Source: Blasia pusilla
Lineage: Eukaryota; Marchantiophyta; Marchantiopsida; Blasiales
DNA length: 64,000 nucleotides
NCBI GenBank assembly: GCA_050084515.1
Contig: CM114273.1
Coordinates: forward strand, 41,540,001-41,604,000
Direction: 5' to 3'
Below, piece by piece: positions 22,718 through 36,442 of this stretch. The notes below the pieces were generated by a model. The model was not told where the DNA came from. It worked only from the letters and a program-made list of their open reading frames with translations, and ran no database searches. Every line of letters starts with the position of its first letter. Position 1 is the first letter of the stretch. The position numbers and the translations under genes are program-made.

Positions 22718-23097
22718 TGTCGGAAAATGATCTCCTCAATATTGACGGCTGAGCCTGTTCAGAGGAGGCCCGGGCAATGAATGAACCATCACAAGTGAAT
22801 TGAACCCAAAAAAAATAGCGGTGGTAGACAGGGACTTGATGCTCATTTGAGCAAAATTTCTCTAAGTCACATTAGCATCCCTGGGAGAATGACAACAGAC
22901 CTGGCCCATCCCTCATACATGGTAATGAAAAGCTTATCCTGAAGTTTCCAGTCTGAAAGAACTTAGCTCAAGGGTAACAGGTATTCTCCTATAAATAGAG
23001 GAATCCGGGTGTTAGGTATCCAGACTCTTCTGGAGAAGATAATAATACAACAAGGGAATCTCTTCTTCTGGAAGAACAAGTCGACACTCTACCTACA
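22718..23097 (+). mobile_element. Possible solo LTR with TATA box
   Basis: A 380-bp stretch starts TGTCGGAAAATGATC and ends CTACCTACA. It contains a strong TATA motif (tataaatagag at 22990-23000) at the expected relative position for a plant LTR promoter. The 5-bp flanks gggta and ggtta differ at one base. No second copy occurs in this window, so the call depends on these structural hints. Confidence 0.45.
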
Positions 23098-23701
23098 GGT
23101 TAAGAACTCTAAAATATTGAATGAGAAGGAAATCTTCTCCTTCAACCATGAAAGGAAATGATATTAGTTTCAAGGTCCATAATTTCTACTACATGTACAA
23201 CTGGAAGAGAACGATCCTGATAAAGTGACTTCTTGAAGCACACCCGATACCTCTCTCCACTGTCTCCATGACCCGCATGAGGCTCGGAACAATGTTTTTA
23301 AACCCAGCTTGGTATTGGACACATTCCAAATTATAGTTTCCAGTTTGGGAGATTAGCCTAATGTCAGAAGGAACCTCGCGTTGTCAAGACATGTGAACTG
23401 CCACTTTTCTGGTTTCTTGTGTACAGATATTCACCTGCTGAAGACCCCAGAAAGTTGCTAATGTGGGAAGAAAAGAAAGTAATGGGGTTATTTGACAGAA
23501 TGGATAGTGGGGGTAAAACATTGTGTGTTAAGTTTGCATAATGAAAATGCTAAAAGTGACTATGTCTAGCACAGAAGAAGAAACCTTGATCAACCAGGTC
23601 CCTTAGGGTTGTGTCAATTTAACACAACAGAATGACTGCACATCAAATCATGGGGATAATCCAGTAGACTTGGCTAGCCTAAGGCTCATTTGGAAACAAT
23701 A

Positions 23702-26700
23702 CTAGCCTTTCCAGAACGTCTTTTGACAAACAAGAAGACGTTGTTCACTATCACCAGAAACCTCAATCATCCTCGATTCCCAGCGCAACTGAGTAGCCAC
23801 CGCCCGGGCATCTTCAATCAATTCAGCTTCATCACGTAAAAAGACCCAACCCTGCCATACCCAAGAACCAGGAAAGCATTGATATCAGGAAACCCACACC
23901 AAAGTTGATCATAAATACAACTTTCCACACACCAGCTATATACACCTAAGCTGTTCAGAAAGAAGATTCACGACATGTAACACATCGTATTTTCCACAAC
24001 CTAGTAAGGTACATCTTGATAGTTCTGAGGGTAACATCTCCAATAGCTATCCTCTCTAGAGTCCTTCCGACCTTACAGAGTTGGTAGTTTCAGATATTAC
24101 AGGGACAAGAGTTGACTGTACCTCTGGACGAAGCATTCTGTCCATTTCTGAAAATAAGTGTGAAAGTCCACATGGGTGCTGACGCCTAAGCTCTTGAGAA
24201 AGAAGATCGGCAGCATGTAACAAATCATACGTCCTTGGATAAGTTGGGAAAGCCTCACACCTGCCCTCAATAGCGGATCAGAAAACAGTTGATTAACATA
24301 ATTACTCCATTTCACCAACACTGATCACACTCCAAGAAACAGTGACAAGTGAAACAACCTATGCTTGCAGACAGCTATTTCTCATCCATCAAAGCACTGT
24401 GGAACCATAGGAAAATGCATTAACATCATAAATAATAACCACAAGTAGACATGTGTTATGAGTACTGCCCACCACTCACCAATCATGATTTGTTCCAACT
24501 AGTCCTCGGTCAAAGATGAATGGAAGTGTATTGGAGACACTCGTTGGGACAACATTCATAACCCACACTGCTTTTCCAGACATCACTAGAGCGGCATTAA
24601 ATGCTCCATATCCAGCATTCAGATCCATCACGTTCCTTACTGCACTTGCTGCAGGTAGGATGTCCTCATCACCAAGCCTTCTCGGATGGTCTGAGAAGAT
24701 AATGGGTGTCAGCAAAGACCAATACTCTGATATTGCAGATGTCCATGTGCGTGGCTCACCAGTTACCTCATCTTTCCCAGGTCCTGCACGTATCCAGACA
24801 TAGTTTTAGTGAGTACAATATTGTTTGCTATCACGACAGGAGACCCAGACCTGAACATTTGTTTGCAAAACAAATCGCTGGGCATACAATAGCCACATCA
24901 CTCACGGCTATTTAGATTCAGACTAAGAAAAGATTATCAATTGTTAGAAGTGTGCACCTACCACACACAAAACACGATCTAGAGTAAACAGGGACTACCA
25001 TTCACACTCAACTCCTCCATTCCTGCGATCAGAATACTGCATGCAAAAGATAGATAGATCCATACCAGATTTGGTCAAATCAGTGGCTGCTAGCTGCAGC
25101 CGTGATGGCCACACTGGTTGCTTTTGCACTGATACTCGGCGAATTGGAGGCGACAAAGTGATGCATGATCTCAAAGGCTGCTGCCAAGACCAGTCTGCTT
25201 CGTATCTACCTTGCTCACATAAGTTTGGAGCCACACCTTGTACACTGCAGGAGATGTATAAAACAGTCACTAACTGGAGTCTAAGGCAGCTGTAATACCC
25301 AGCCAGTCTTTAGGGAGAATCATATGCACTAGATCTGACTTCCAGATGCCATCTTCTGATACATTCTTGATTTTCCTCACCGTAAGTCACAGAGGCAACC
25401 AGGTGCAGGACATCTTCAGAATTTTCTATGTAGACACAGACATGTGTTATCCTTTAACTTGCAAGTCACCTAAATTTCAAAGAGCCTCCCTTCATCCTCA
25501 ATGGTACTCAATGATGTTAAAAATGAGGTCTCTCAAGAACCTGATAGAAGGTGTATACTGAGGTCACGTCAAGATTTGACACCCACACAGGCTCTCACAA
25601 CAAATGTGAATACCTCGGCCGGGGATAACTTACCTGGGATGCATACACAAACTCTGACTTGTGGACAATATCCCATTAGCTAAACTAGCTGACTGCAGAT
25701 AAAATTTGACATAAAGTGGGATTGGCAGAGACACCTGCCTAGACCATGTACTCACACTCCTTCCATACATACTCTCACCCAATTACATATTTTCACACGA
25801 AGTTGCACAGAAGCTTACTTACAGAGTTCCAAAACAAGATCCTTTTTTCTGCCAAACCACAATCGAATCACGTTCAGACAATATCTCCCAACACAGTCTG
25901 GAGGTCATATTTTTCATATTTCTCCACACATTGTCGTCATTACCAGGCATGCCAAGGGATGATATCATCCAGACAAAATAACCCCCTGGACGTAGTAATC
26001 GATCAATCTCGATCAAAGGTTTGCCATCTAAAAATCAAACACATCAAATTGGTCATGACAAGACAGACCGAAATTGCAGGCATGACATTTAATTTGTAAC
26101 ATGCTTGGTTCACAGAAGCAAGAAAAGCAACATACCCTAACCAAACTTGAAAAGACCAGAGGACCTACAGGATAACAGATCCACAAATGGCAGCTGCTTA
26201 TGTCTTCTTGAATACTAAAACGAAAAATATTTTCTGAAGAAATGTCATGAATATTTTCTAGTTCTCACTCATTGAAGTGCATCTGAAACCTATGTTCCAG
26301 ACTAGGTTCTTTGAGCTAGAGTTCCTGAAGTAATCTGTGATTGATTGATGTCCATCCAGCTAGGGAATTTCCAACAGAGACAAATACGAAAGAGATGCTA
26401 CAATGAAGTAAAGTCAACAAATTCATTTACTCATGATTACTGATAAACTGTTTGGACAGAATCTGAACTAGCCAGCAGATGAAACACAAAGCTTCATGTT
26501 CGGCAAACATTTGCAATACAGTGAGGTGACCCACAACTTGTTACAAGTACATGCAGGGCTTTAAACGCCTCATACATGCCAATAAGATGGAATCTTGTTC
26601 GAAATCCTGTCCACTGTAATCCTCAAGATCAACTTCAATTTTTACCTCTGTGATGCAAATTGATGCCACAGTTTGCACATTGTATGAAGTCAAATGATGA

Positions 26701-29320
26701 GCTTGGATAAGGCAATTGTGTTGACACAAAGGACCCAATCATGCCTGGGATGCCCCGTTCCAATGTCAACTGCACCTGCCCTCCATGCTCCTCATATGGA
26801 GCCACACAAAGGGTTGCCAGGTCATGTGACCAAAGAAGGTCCCCAAAACTGCCTGAACCACACCCGATGTCCAGTACATTCCGAATCTGCAATGTAAAGG
26901 ACACTGATTTCATTAGCAATCACGATGACAATGCACCTACAAATCTTGTCATGTATGACACATGAGAGAAAAAGAGACATGTGAAGTAGGGTAACCCTGC
27001 AATTGCTCCTGAACAAATTTCACACTCAAACTGGCATGCAGCAAACTAACGGGTGCCACCAGGCAGGAGACAAACACTAGAAGATGGACTAAGCAAAGTG
27101 CCATTTTACTTTCTATTTCACTTCCCCAAGTTTCATACCCTAACCCTTCTACCACCCACGCTTCAAGCTTATACACACCCCAGCTTCGGCAAAGTTTGTG
27201 TAATTTTGAAGACCCATCATTGAGGCAACCCTTTGTGCATAGCTCCCAACGTCATCCATAAGCTGTGGATCTTTAGAGAGAAACTTCAGCCGATTTTCTT
27301 CCACCAGGAACCTGTCAGAAATCATGTTATAAACAGCAGTGTGCATGACACGACTCCACACTGCTAACTTGTAAAGGGTGATTCTGACGGGTAACACCTA
27401 ACACCAAGCTTTCTTAGTTCATTCCATACCTATTGAGTCCCATTACATAGGAAGCAGGGTATTTGAAGAACAAGCAAACCTGGTGGGGCAGAGATGCCAA
27501 GTCCGCCAACAAGAAAACACAAATGCCTCAATGAACTGAGGGCATAGAATAACAAAGCCTTCAAAATGTCAACAAAACTCGGCCAAGACTTTGAGTCCGG
27601 GGCAGCGTTCTCACGCTCAACTTGAAAAAACAAAAGCAACAAAAAAAGTGACATTTCTGAGGATTTTGAACTTGACATTAGAACATCATCACATTCACTG
27701 GATGAAACGTACATATTGCTGAACAAATGGTAGGTAATAGAAGGGTGTCAGATGGCAGAGAACACTAAAGACAACTACGTACAGCTAACCAACCTGCCCA
27801 AGGTGAGAATTGAGATAAGTCATTCAGCCCTCAAATAGCTAGATCATTCTCTGATAGCAAACTCTTCTTCTAAGACTTGATTGACCCATCATTGATGCAT
27901 CACGTCCAAATCTCTTTAAGACAACATTGAAGATTAAACTGGACAGGAGGGACTCCTATCTTTTGGCTTTCAAGAATCATTTTCCATAAAAACCTTTCAA
28001 CGTTTCAGATCTCATCCCATGTATCATTAAAACACTTTTAGCCTGCTTCAGCACCTCTAATCCTACTGTGTGGCAAGAGGGATACATCTCTCGGATGCTT
28101 CTTCTACAAATTAGGCGGGCACCATAAGTGTATCCAACTCGCCTTCATATTTCAGTAAACCATTGTGGAAACAAAAGGTACAGAGAGTAAGAGACGTGAA
28201 AATGGATAGTGCTGTATCAAAATGGATGGTGAGTTCGTTCGAAAACTTGGATGGAATTATGTGTCTATGCAAACCATGAGGTCTATAGACATGACACCTA
28301 GTTCAACTTCTTCAAAGTGTTGAAGATTATGAAACAACAAAAGACCAGCTGGAGATACCAACATGAAAAGGCCTGAGAATGGGGAAGTACTGCACATGAC
28401 ATGAAGTCCACCCTAGAAGACTTAAATCTTAGTCCCCAGCCTCCGAATAATCCCACAGCAAAGAATTTGCTCCTCAGCCCTGATAACTGCTGAGACCCAA
28501 ATATGTACCTGTTCTGATTTGTGTCCGTGTTGATCTGCAAGTTACCACGCCAAATCCCTTCCCTGGAACCAGGCCACTTCAAGAGTATTTTGTAGTCCTT
28601 CGGAGGGGAGACTGAACACAGCATTCTGTGAGAAAGTTCACAGTGGCGCTCAAACTCTAGGCCATCTGTATATCCAGCTTCCAAATTTGCAGTCACGTTG
28701 TAGCAGGGAACATAATCTTCCATACCGGCAGGGCATGAGCCTACCTCTCTCGGTTTGACGGATCCCAGGCCCAAAATTCCACCATGGTACAGTTCTCTCC
28801 AAACCAGCAGCTGAGCCCGGCGGTAATTGTGAGGAGGAAAGACTACTCTAGGAACAGGTCTGACAGTGCCAGAGATTGTAATTAACAAGAAAGCCGTGAT
28901 CACACAAAGTAGAAAGTATGGAAGAAATGATGTAGAGGATGACTTCTTGCCACAGGAGAAGAGGAAGCGAAACTTAGACAGAAAGGATTGGTTGGCCGGA
29001 CTGGAGCCTGATGAAGTTGCTGAAGAGTTGGTAGACAATGTGCCTGAGATTCCACCATCACTGAGCTTTCCCAACCGTGAAGGGGTATCAGAGGTCTTGA
29101 GTCCATACTTGTGCGGAGAAGAGCTAAACGACAAGTCCTGAACCAATTGTCTAATCCACAACCTGACAGAGTGCGGAAAGCAGACGGTGATCGTATCCCA
29201 GACAGAACGACTCCTCGGCCGTTCACTTTCTTCCACCTCTCTGCTTCTAGTTGGAGACCCTGTTTCTTGTGCTCTCACCCTCTCTGGGGTGGATAGACCC
29301 CGGTACTGCGCTTTGGACAT
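23702..29320 (-). CDS. QUA2: QUASIMODO2-type pectin (homogalacturonan) methyltransferase, eight exons
   Basis: Coding exons, in order: 29320-28509, 27311-27179, 26886-26646, 26027-25823, 25244-25066, 24783-24480, 24260-24122, 23851-23702. All introns are GT-AG, and the joined frame is 721 codons with no internal stop (720 residues; Arabidopsis QUA2 is 684). It is a type II membrane protein: a Ser/Arg-rich cytosolic N terminus, a membrane segment at about 131-151 (SFLPYFLLCVITAFLLITIS), then a lumenal region of the DUF248 methyltransferase family. SAM-binding motif I is DIGCGSGSFG (321-330), followed by QLPYPSSSFD (372-381) and EIDRLLRPGGYFVW (402-415). The second half has YWSLLTPIIFSDHPRR, VMDLNAGYGAF (575-585), CEAFPTYPRTYDLLH and a WVFLRDEAELIEDA...VCQK C terminus. 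In Arabidopsis this protein acts in the Golgi and is needed for homogalacturonan and cell adhesion. Function here is by homology; exon boundaries are by eye. Confidence 0.93.
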
Positions 29321-29516
29321 CTTGTCATTCAGCTCCCGCGCAACTCATTCTCCTGGCCGAGCCAAACATGAAGGTGTTGAGTAGGAGATTGTTGCCAGTT
29401 GGCGGGATCAGTAAAGGCAACATGTGGGTATTTTCCCAAGGCTGGCCAGCAACCACTACACTTCAGAACATCCTGAGCATCTCCAACCCGCTGATTTTGA
29501 GTCTGTAAGTTTGCAA

Positions 29517-29765
29517 TTAACTAAAATCTCCATGAACCATCTTCGAATTTAAGAAGACCAGATTGACACCATAAGGCAACTGTCCTGTTCCAGGTCCGAA
29601 TCTCGACGACTTCATTCCCAAGACCAAGCAGTCCTCATCCACAATGTCCGAGATAGACACAACGTTAGCATACAGGACTAGATTCCAGCTGTCAACTCTT
29701 TCTAAATTTTGAAAAACAAGGAGATAGAAACCTTCGGCGCACAGGACAATGCTCAAGATCTCCAT
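29517..29765 (-). CDS. Unidentified 82-residue open frame upstream of QUA2
   Basis: ATG at 29763-29765, same strand as QUA2. The translation (LLVFQNLERVDSWNLV, then CLVLGMKSSRFG) has a loose likeness to the DUF295 domain of plant F-box proteins, but the match is too weak to rely on. It may be a gene fragment or a chance frame in the QUA2 leader. Confidence 0.2.
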   Translation of the reverse strand: MEILSIVLCAEGFYLLVFQNLERVDSWNLVLYANVVSISDIVDEDCLVLGMKSSRFGPGTGQLPYGVNLVFLNSKMVHGDFS

Positions 29766-30431
29766 TTGACGAATGAGGCAATTTCCTTACCACCTCCGAG
29801 GTTATACAAACAGCATTACGTTCTAAACGGCCTGATCAACAGATGATGCAGAGATCGGCGGTGGAAAACGCTTCAAATGATGCTCCGTAAACTTGTTGTT
29901 ACCAATCGTGTATGTACTCAATACATTCGAGTCCGTGCGTGAAACCTTCCGAGCTTCCATACCTTTACTCTCTTCCACACCTTTACTCTCAACTTCAGCA
30001 CTAAACTAAAACTTAGCTCATCACGATCCTACTATGCACCCATACCAATGCTACAATAGTGTAACATCAAGTCATACTCCCACGATCTCCAATGCCTAGT
30101 AGCAACACTTCTCCAACCACGTAAACCACACGCCAACTCACTTCGTAACGACATCCAAATCTACAGTAAACTCAAACCAAAATAAAATCCCGCTGCAATG
30201 CCCGTTCACTCAGCACATCGGAAACCAGGGTAAGACAAGGAACGCACGCGCGGGAGAGTAACACATTGCTCATTCACGTTCATCCAGTGCTCAACCTCAA
30301 CCCCGGATCCACCGCACATCGAATTCCAGCCGCATCCAACATCGCATCAAGCCAGGCTCACTCACATCACCAGATCCTCGCTTCCAGACCTCTCATTCTG
30401 ATCCTCCCGGCCTCAATCACTCACTCCCTCA

Positions 30432-30469
30432 CTCGCTCGATCGATCGCTCGCTCGCTCGCTCGCTCGCT
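30432..30469. repeat. (GCTC/GATC)n microsatellite
   Basis: Short run of ctcgctcgatcgatcgctcgctcg-type tetranucleotide units in the QUA2 upstream region. Confidence 0.85.
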
Positions 30470-30737
30470 TCACCAGTTCCTCCTTTCCCGAGCTCATTCT
30501 CACGCTCCCGACTTCACTCTACCATCTCACCTCTTCTGCAGTTTCTCCCCCGCTCTCCGCCTGCCAAGCTGAATCGCTCCATTGCCATCACTAGAACCTG
30601 CAACGAGAGCTGCTGCAAAGCCGTGCAGCAGTAGCGCGAGGTACCCAGCGCCATTGCTCTTGAGATCTGGCTTCCCTTTTTCGCTTCTCTCCCTCCTCTT
30701 CGAAGTCCAGCTGCTACTGTCTGCTCCGTCCTCCTGT

Positions 30738-30775
30738 AAGAAAAAGAAAAATAAAAATAAAAATAAAAATAAAAC
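30738..30775. repeat. (AAAAAT)n simple repeat
   Basis: Five near-identical aaaaat units on an A-rich tract. It gives the F/Y-rich chance frame seen on the minus strand. Confidence 0.85.
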
Positions 30776-31004
30776 CGAAAGTAACCAGACTGGATTTCAC
30801 CGCAGTAAGAAAAAGGGAACAAGAGAGGGGGGAAGTCGTACAAAGGGTAAAGTGGTCATTGGTCTCTATCACGGGCCCCACCTGTTTCGCCGGCCTGTCC
30901 AACCCTAATCCCCCGCGTATGACCGGTTGGTGAGTCATTGACCTCTTTCCACCGGGAGTGCATGCCAAGTCCCTTTTGGAACGACCCGACTTGCTTATTA
31001 CAAA

Positions 31005-32690
31005 CTATAGGGGGTGTCAAAGGCCCTGTGCAGAAGAAGTTCTCCCACTATGGGGGATTTATGTTGCGTATGTATGTGGGAAGTACCCTTCCCACCCATT
31101 AAGAGCGTGATCCATGGACAAGCGTGCCAGTCATTTCTACATCCAAAACAGTTAACCAATGGATAATGTGATAAACCGCACCGGTCTCTAATAACTACTT
31201 CCGGTCGTGATCATGTTGAAGTCGTCATGATTCTAGGTCATTTCTGCGTCCGAAAATTTTGGGCATAGAAAAATTGGCGACCCTCTATGGTCTCCTGTTC
31301 CTTGTGTGCATGGGATTAGCTCCTAAGAGGAAGCTATCTCCTCCAATGGTTGGACTTCCATTCGAGGAGATACATTGAATATTATAAGTATAGTGTAGAC
31401 AAGTTATAGGGGGTGTCAAAGGCCCTTTTGCCCTATGCGTAGGATGTCCTCCCATAATGGGGATATACATGGGAAGTACCTTTCCCACACTCCAAATGAA
31501 CTAGAGGTACCACACGAAGGACGGCATCTATATTATTATAGTAAGACATCCATCTTGCCTTTAAACACCCCATGCGTTGACAAATGTCATTTTTTACCAA
31601 CATATGTTTGCCATATGTCCCCATTTGTTTGTTTGTGCAATGAGCACGTATTGAAATTTCTCTCTCGAAATGGTGTCACTCTTTTTAAGCACGAGCGTTA
31701 TTGCGCCAACATTGCATCCCTGATTTTTCCAATGGCCATGCATTACGTGGCATCTTATTAGTTATATATGTGGGAAGTATCCTTCCCACCCTCGGAATGA
31801 ACTAGAAGTGTCACTCGAAAGAAGGCATCATCTTCTCCTCCGAGGGTTAAACTTCCATTCCCACGGAAAAACCCCCTCCAAATGAACTAGAAGGATCGTT
31901 TAAAGGAAGAAGTCACTTTCTCCTTACTATGAGTTTGAATGTTTTTCGTGCACCCCACTTTTGCCTTTAGACAAAGCTAGTCCTCCTTAATTAACCATGG
32001 TAAGATAGCGGGAATGTGCTCGCGATATCTTCTTATGCAAGATCCTTCCTTTGAGTGGCTCTACTCTTTGAGCATTCTTTGCTCACTGGTTCCTCTTGCC
32101 ATGAGTGTGAATGTTTTCCGTACATCTCACTTATCAATATTATTAAGATAGGAGATCTCTTCATGGGAATGGAAATTCAAACTTACTAAAAATAGCAATC
32201 CATTCTAAAAGAAGAAAAGACTACTTTATGGTTTTCAATACTATTGACTTTAGACAAAGATAGCCCTCCTCATCTTCTATAGGAGGAGGGAGTTATGCCC
32301 CCCGGTGATTGGCTCTTCTATTTCATTTGGAGGGGTGGGAACTATACGTCCCATGCATATATTCCCATTGAGGAAGAACCTCCTATGCACATGACAATAG
32401 GGCTTTTAACACCCCAGCATAGTTTATCCATACCATTAAGATAGGCCAGTCTCTTCATGGGAATAGAAGTTCACACTTGCTAAAAAGAAATCTTCTAAGA
32501 GAGAAAATTATTACTTAATGATTTTCAATACTAATGACTTTAGACAGGTCTAAATCATGGGGATGGTCAAAGGCTCTATTGCCCTCTAAAAAGGAGGTTT
32601 TTCAACAATAGGGATGTATTCCACTCATATATGTGGGAAGTATCCTTCCCTCCCTTTCAAATGAACTAGTAGAGTCACTTGAAGAAAGGG
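31005..32690. repeat. Cluster of diverged local repeats containing a recurrent hairpin
   Basis: The phrase ggggtgtcaaaggcc starts near 31010 and 31409 and recurs in altered form near 32545. Each is followed by a phrase like gtgggaagtatccttcccac, itself an 8-bp inverted repeat with 4-nt loop (31076-31095, about 31471-31488, 31770-31789, and 32633 onward in altered form), and then gaatgaactagaa. A second phrase pair (aagatagg...ctcttcatgggaat) occurs near 32140 and 32440. Spacing is irregular, so this is an old, rearranged tandem or nested duplication. No coding sequence is evident. Confidence 0.7.
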
Positions 32691-35600
32691 TTGTGCGTGT
32701 GAAGACGTTATATGCACATTCTTGCTCTCCTAGAACGGCTTAAGAGGGTTAGCTTTGCCCAAAGATATCAGTTGGAGGATGTACCATAAAACATTCAATA
32801 TCATGGCAAGTCATGTTCATGAGCAAAGATTGCCCATGGTGAAAATAGTTGGGATTCTTGTTAGAGCGTGTTGCAAGGGCCACAAGTGCCCCTTTAAGCT
32901 GCCCAAATATGGCGGCATGAGGGGTAGATTTGTGGATGAATAAAAGGAGATAAAATAAGAAAGATGGAGATGGAAGAAATTATGAATCTATGCATGAGAA
33001 AAATTTTAAGTCTTCATTATTAAGTGAGAAAGGGGTTTTTTTTTTAAATAAAAATCTCAAAGAATATTTTTTTTTCAAAGAGAAAATTTGTTAGATTTCA
33101 TATTACTTGTAATTACTTATAATATCTATCTGATGCACTCAAACCCCTTGATATATGTTAGCTTTTTAGCCTAGTAGATAATCCTTTGTTTTTTGAATAA
33201 TCTACATTTTTTTATTCTAATACTTGCTCCCAACTCTTTTAAAAAATAAGGTACATCATCATTCACTCATGAACTTTAATTCTTTTGGAATATGATTTCA
33301 TAATAAGTAATCCCCATGCTTTCAAATTTTAAATAGATGAGACTACCAAATGTTCTCTTCATATATAATTTAGTGACTTGTTGTTTCCTTCCCATCATAA
33401 ATAACACGACACCTCAAATTTCCCCTCCCAAAAATACTTTCACTTTTATTAGAAGATATTTCTTCACATAGTAGTTTCCCTTTTCTCAATTGATAAATCT
33501 AGAGTAGAGCTCAAATTAGGAAAAGCCTTAAACAACCAATTGCATGCATCTATTGTCTGTAGGGGTAGCTTGAACACAAGTAGCCTAGCATGTCGGAGGA
33601 ACCAAAAGAATGAATCTCTAGGAGGAATCAAACCCAATTCGACATGCCCACACCTAATGATCGACCCCTCTAGCCTACCAATGACATCGAATGATATGCA
33701 TGAGGCTTTGGTATTTATTTATGAAAATAGTTTTTTTACCTACCTAGATCTTGTTGTCCGTTCAAGCAGGCCTTGTAGGGAATAAATGCATGCAATCGGA
33801 TGTTTATGTTTTATAAATTAGGCACAGAGTTAATACTTATGATGCTTGTAAGAAAACTTCTTTATTGTCCATGTTGTGGTTCTTGTTGCCCCCATATAAT
33901 TTTGTGTCAAGCAAAGATCCTCCTATAAATAAATAAAAAGTTATCTTTGTCTCCTCCCCTATTTTCTATCTCATTTCCCAACGAGGGATGAAGATGGACT
34001 CTTTCCTCTCACCTTTGCAATGGGTAGGGGATGATGGACTCTTGACCAATCTCCATACAACGTTCAATATTGTGATGGATATTTTTAGACTTAATATCTC
34101 CCTCTCTTATTGAAAATTCAACATTAAAACAAAAATGGGCCCTTCCTCCTTTGTTGAAAATTTTATCTCTTCCCCTCAAATGTTCAAAATTTCCCTATCT
34201 CTCATTCCCTTTCACATTGAAAATAGACGCTTTGACAAATTTCCTCATTTAAACCTTTTTCCAAAAAAAATATCCCTCATATTGAAGATTCAGCTTTATC
34301 TCTCCTACAAAATTCTTATTTTGGTTGGATGTGGAAGATGATAACCAAAATAATAACATCTATTTTCACTTTAAAATCTAGCATTATTAATTTTGAAGAT
34401 CTTAACGAAAAAAATTATGTTACTTAATTTTGAAATTCCTTAGTGGTTTTCACATTCCTTAACCCTTATAGATTTAATCTCTTTCATGATGCAAAAAAAA
34501 GGAAATTCTCTCAAATTCCCTCGATTTTTCAAAAAATAAAAAGGGACATGTAAGAAAACCTTAACCCAAAAAAATAAAAAATAAAAGAATCAATAATTCC
34601 ATTAATACCATGTTTTACATTCAATGGAAAGTACATTCTAATGAAATTATTTATTTTAATTTAATAAAACTATAGCAAGGGGAGCCTATTGGTCTCTCTT
34701 GTTGGTTTCACATACCAACTTCTTCCTTCTTTAGTTGAGAGCTAAGATTAAAAAAATCTATAATTTCTTTTTATCAAGACTCGTCTTAACGATAAAACTA
34801 TCACCTCAAGAGAGATGGCATGTAAAATTGTTCTTGCCTTTACTAATACACTTGCAATATTTTTCCAATAATAATTAAATAAAATACAAATTCTTTGAAT
34901 TTCCATACATATACACAATAGGTGGAAATCCACTTGTCAATCAACCATGATGTGATAGAACATAAAATTTTCTATGTTTTTTAAAACTGAAAAATATCCA
35001 TCATGCTGCAAAATTAACATTTGTGAATGGAACACTAGAGGATTGTATAAGTACTCTTACAAGTAAATTTAAATATAGATATCCATCCATAGTCACACAT
35101 GAATTCTTCCCATATGATATGCATAAGAGGGCCCCTGTAGTTGGGGTTGTAAATAGGTTCCTCTCAATAAAACTATTTTTTTCTCCGGTTGAAATTAAAA
35201 AATGGAGCAATGTTTGATTATGGAGGATACTTTGCCCCTCTTGAGTGTAACCAAAATGTTCCTAATAGGAGGGAGTTTCTCTTCAACCCATGACATTTTT
35301 TTATATCATGTGTTTGACAACCCTTAAGAAAAAAGATGGTAGTCTAGAGAGATGGAGACATAAAGGCAAGTATTTAACTAGCTTCTCTTCCATGGAATTG
35401 GATCTCATTGGAAGAGAATCGATTTTCTTTGTCGCAAATCTCCAAAGTGGTTTCATTTAGAAATGACTAGAATACCGTATGAGATCAAGAGGTATGTTTT
35501 TGTATGTTGGAGGAAATATATATTTCCTAATTTTCCCCTTTTTTTCCATAACTTTCTCTGTCTTCATATCAATAATACGGTATTTTCCTTTTTCTCCTCT

Positions 35601-36415
35601 ATCCTCTTTCCTCTCAAAATTGCACTACACTATTTTTCTAATGTTTTCTCGTCCCAGTTATCTTCATGGATGGCACAAATAATTCAAACTAGTTATGTAC
35701 AAACCTCAAGAAAAAGGAATACTTTGTGAAAAGTTCTTATATTGGGCCATAAGTCTAAATTCCAAGTAAATCTTTTGATAAATTTTATTTCAAAGATTTC
35801 ATCAAATTGGTAAGATAATAATATGAACCAGGATATATATATATATAAAAAAACCGGACGAGGTAGAATAAGAGAAGGGGAAGGAGAAATAAACTAGTGT
35901 AAAGGGATTAGGTGGTTGATTTTTTTTTTCCAAATGAGGAGATGGGTAATCCATAAAATATAATTTTCCAAAATAAATAATATGAGAAACTGGTTTAAAT
36001 TTACGAAATGAGAGGTAGGGGCCATGGATTTTTTTCCCACGAAAAACAAATAGAATGAGATAAGGTTTTTAAATGATTGCCAATTTTAGATGGGAAAAAC
36101 CATGGGAAAGTGCGCTTGAAATTGAAAGAGAACACTTTTTCTTCATGCATTGAATATATGCCAACAAATGTGCTCCAAATGTGAACCCCTTATCCTCAAC
36201 TTTATCTCCTAAAGAAAACCCCTCACATGAAAAGTCCCCTTCAAATATTCCACCTGTTTAACCAAAACCGCCGCACTGTTTAGTTAGAATGGATTCTAAA
36301 ATGTGCTCCAATATGGCGGAGCGGTTTAGCCGGCGGAAAGGGTTCCCACCATAAATAAATGCATGCATGCATGTATGTATGCATCCATCCATACCTCACG
36401 TGAAGAAGAACCGAC
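32691..36415. other. AT-rich gene-free stretch
   Basis: Several kilobases of AT-rich sequence with only short open frames (for example 32755-32943, 33540-33785, 35023-35217 and 35463-35729), none with a recognisable domain. Confidence 0.4.
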
Positions 36416-36442
36416 CACAGTTAAGCAAACTGCTTAACTGTG
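36416..36442. repeat. 12-bp perfect hairpin
   Basis: cacagttaagca (36416-36427) and tgcttaactgtg (36431-36442) are perfect reverse complements around the loop aac. Confidence 0.85.

Larger units (their letters stand above)
29321..30700 (-). promoter_or_regulatory. Upstream region of the QUA2-like gene
   Basis: GC- and pyrimidine-rich flank leading into the QUA2-like start codon. It contains the GCTC microsatellite (30432-30469) and many short CT-rich runs of the kind seen in plant 5' leaders. I could not place a transcription start. The span is inferred from composition. Confidence 0.35.

Noticed and set aside
29187-29508. Plus-strand open frames over QUA2 exon 1 and its start
   Set aside because: They are antisense shadows of the QUA2-like coding exon and its leader.
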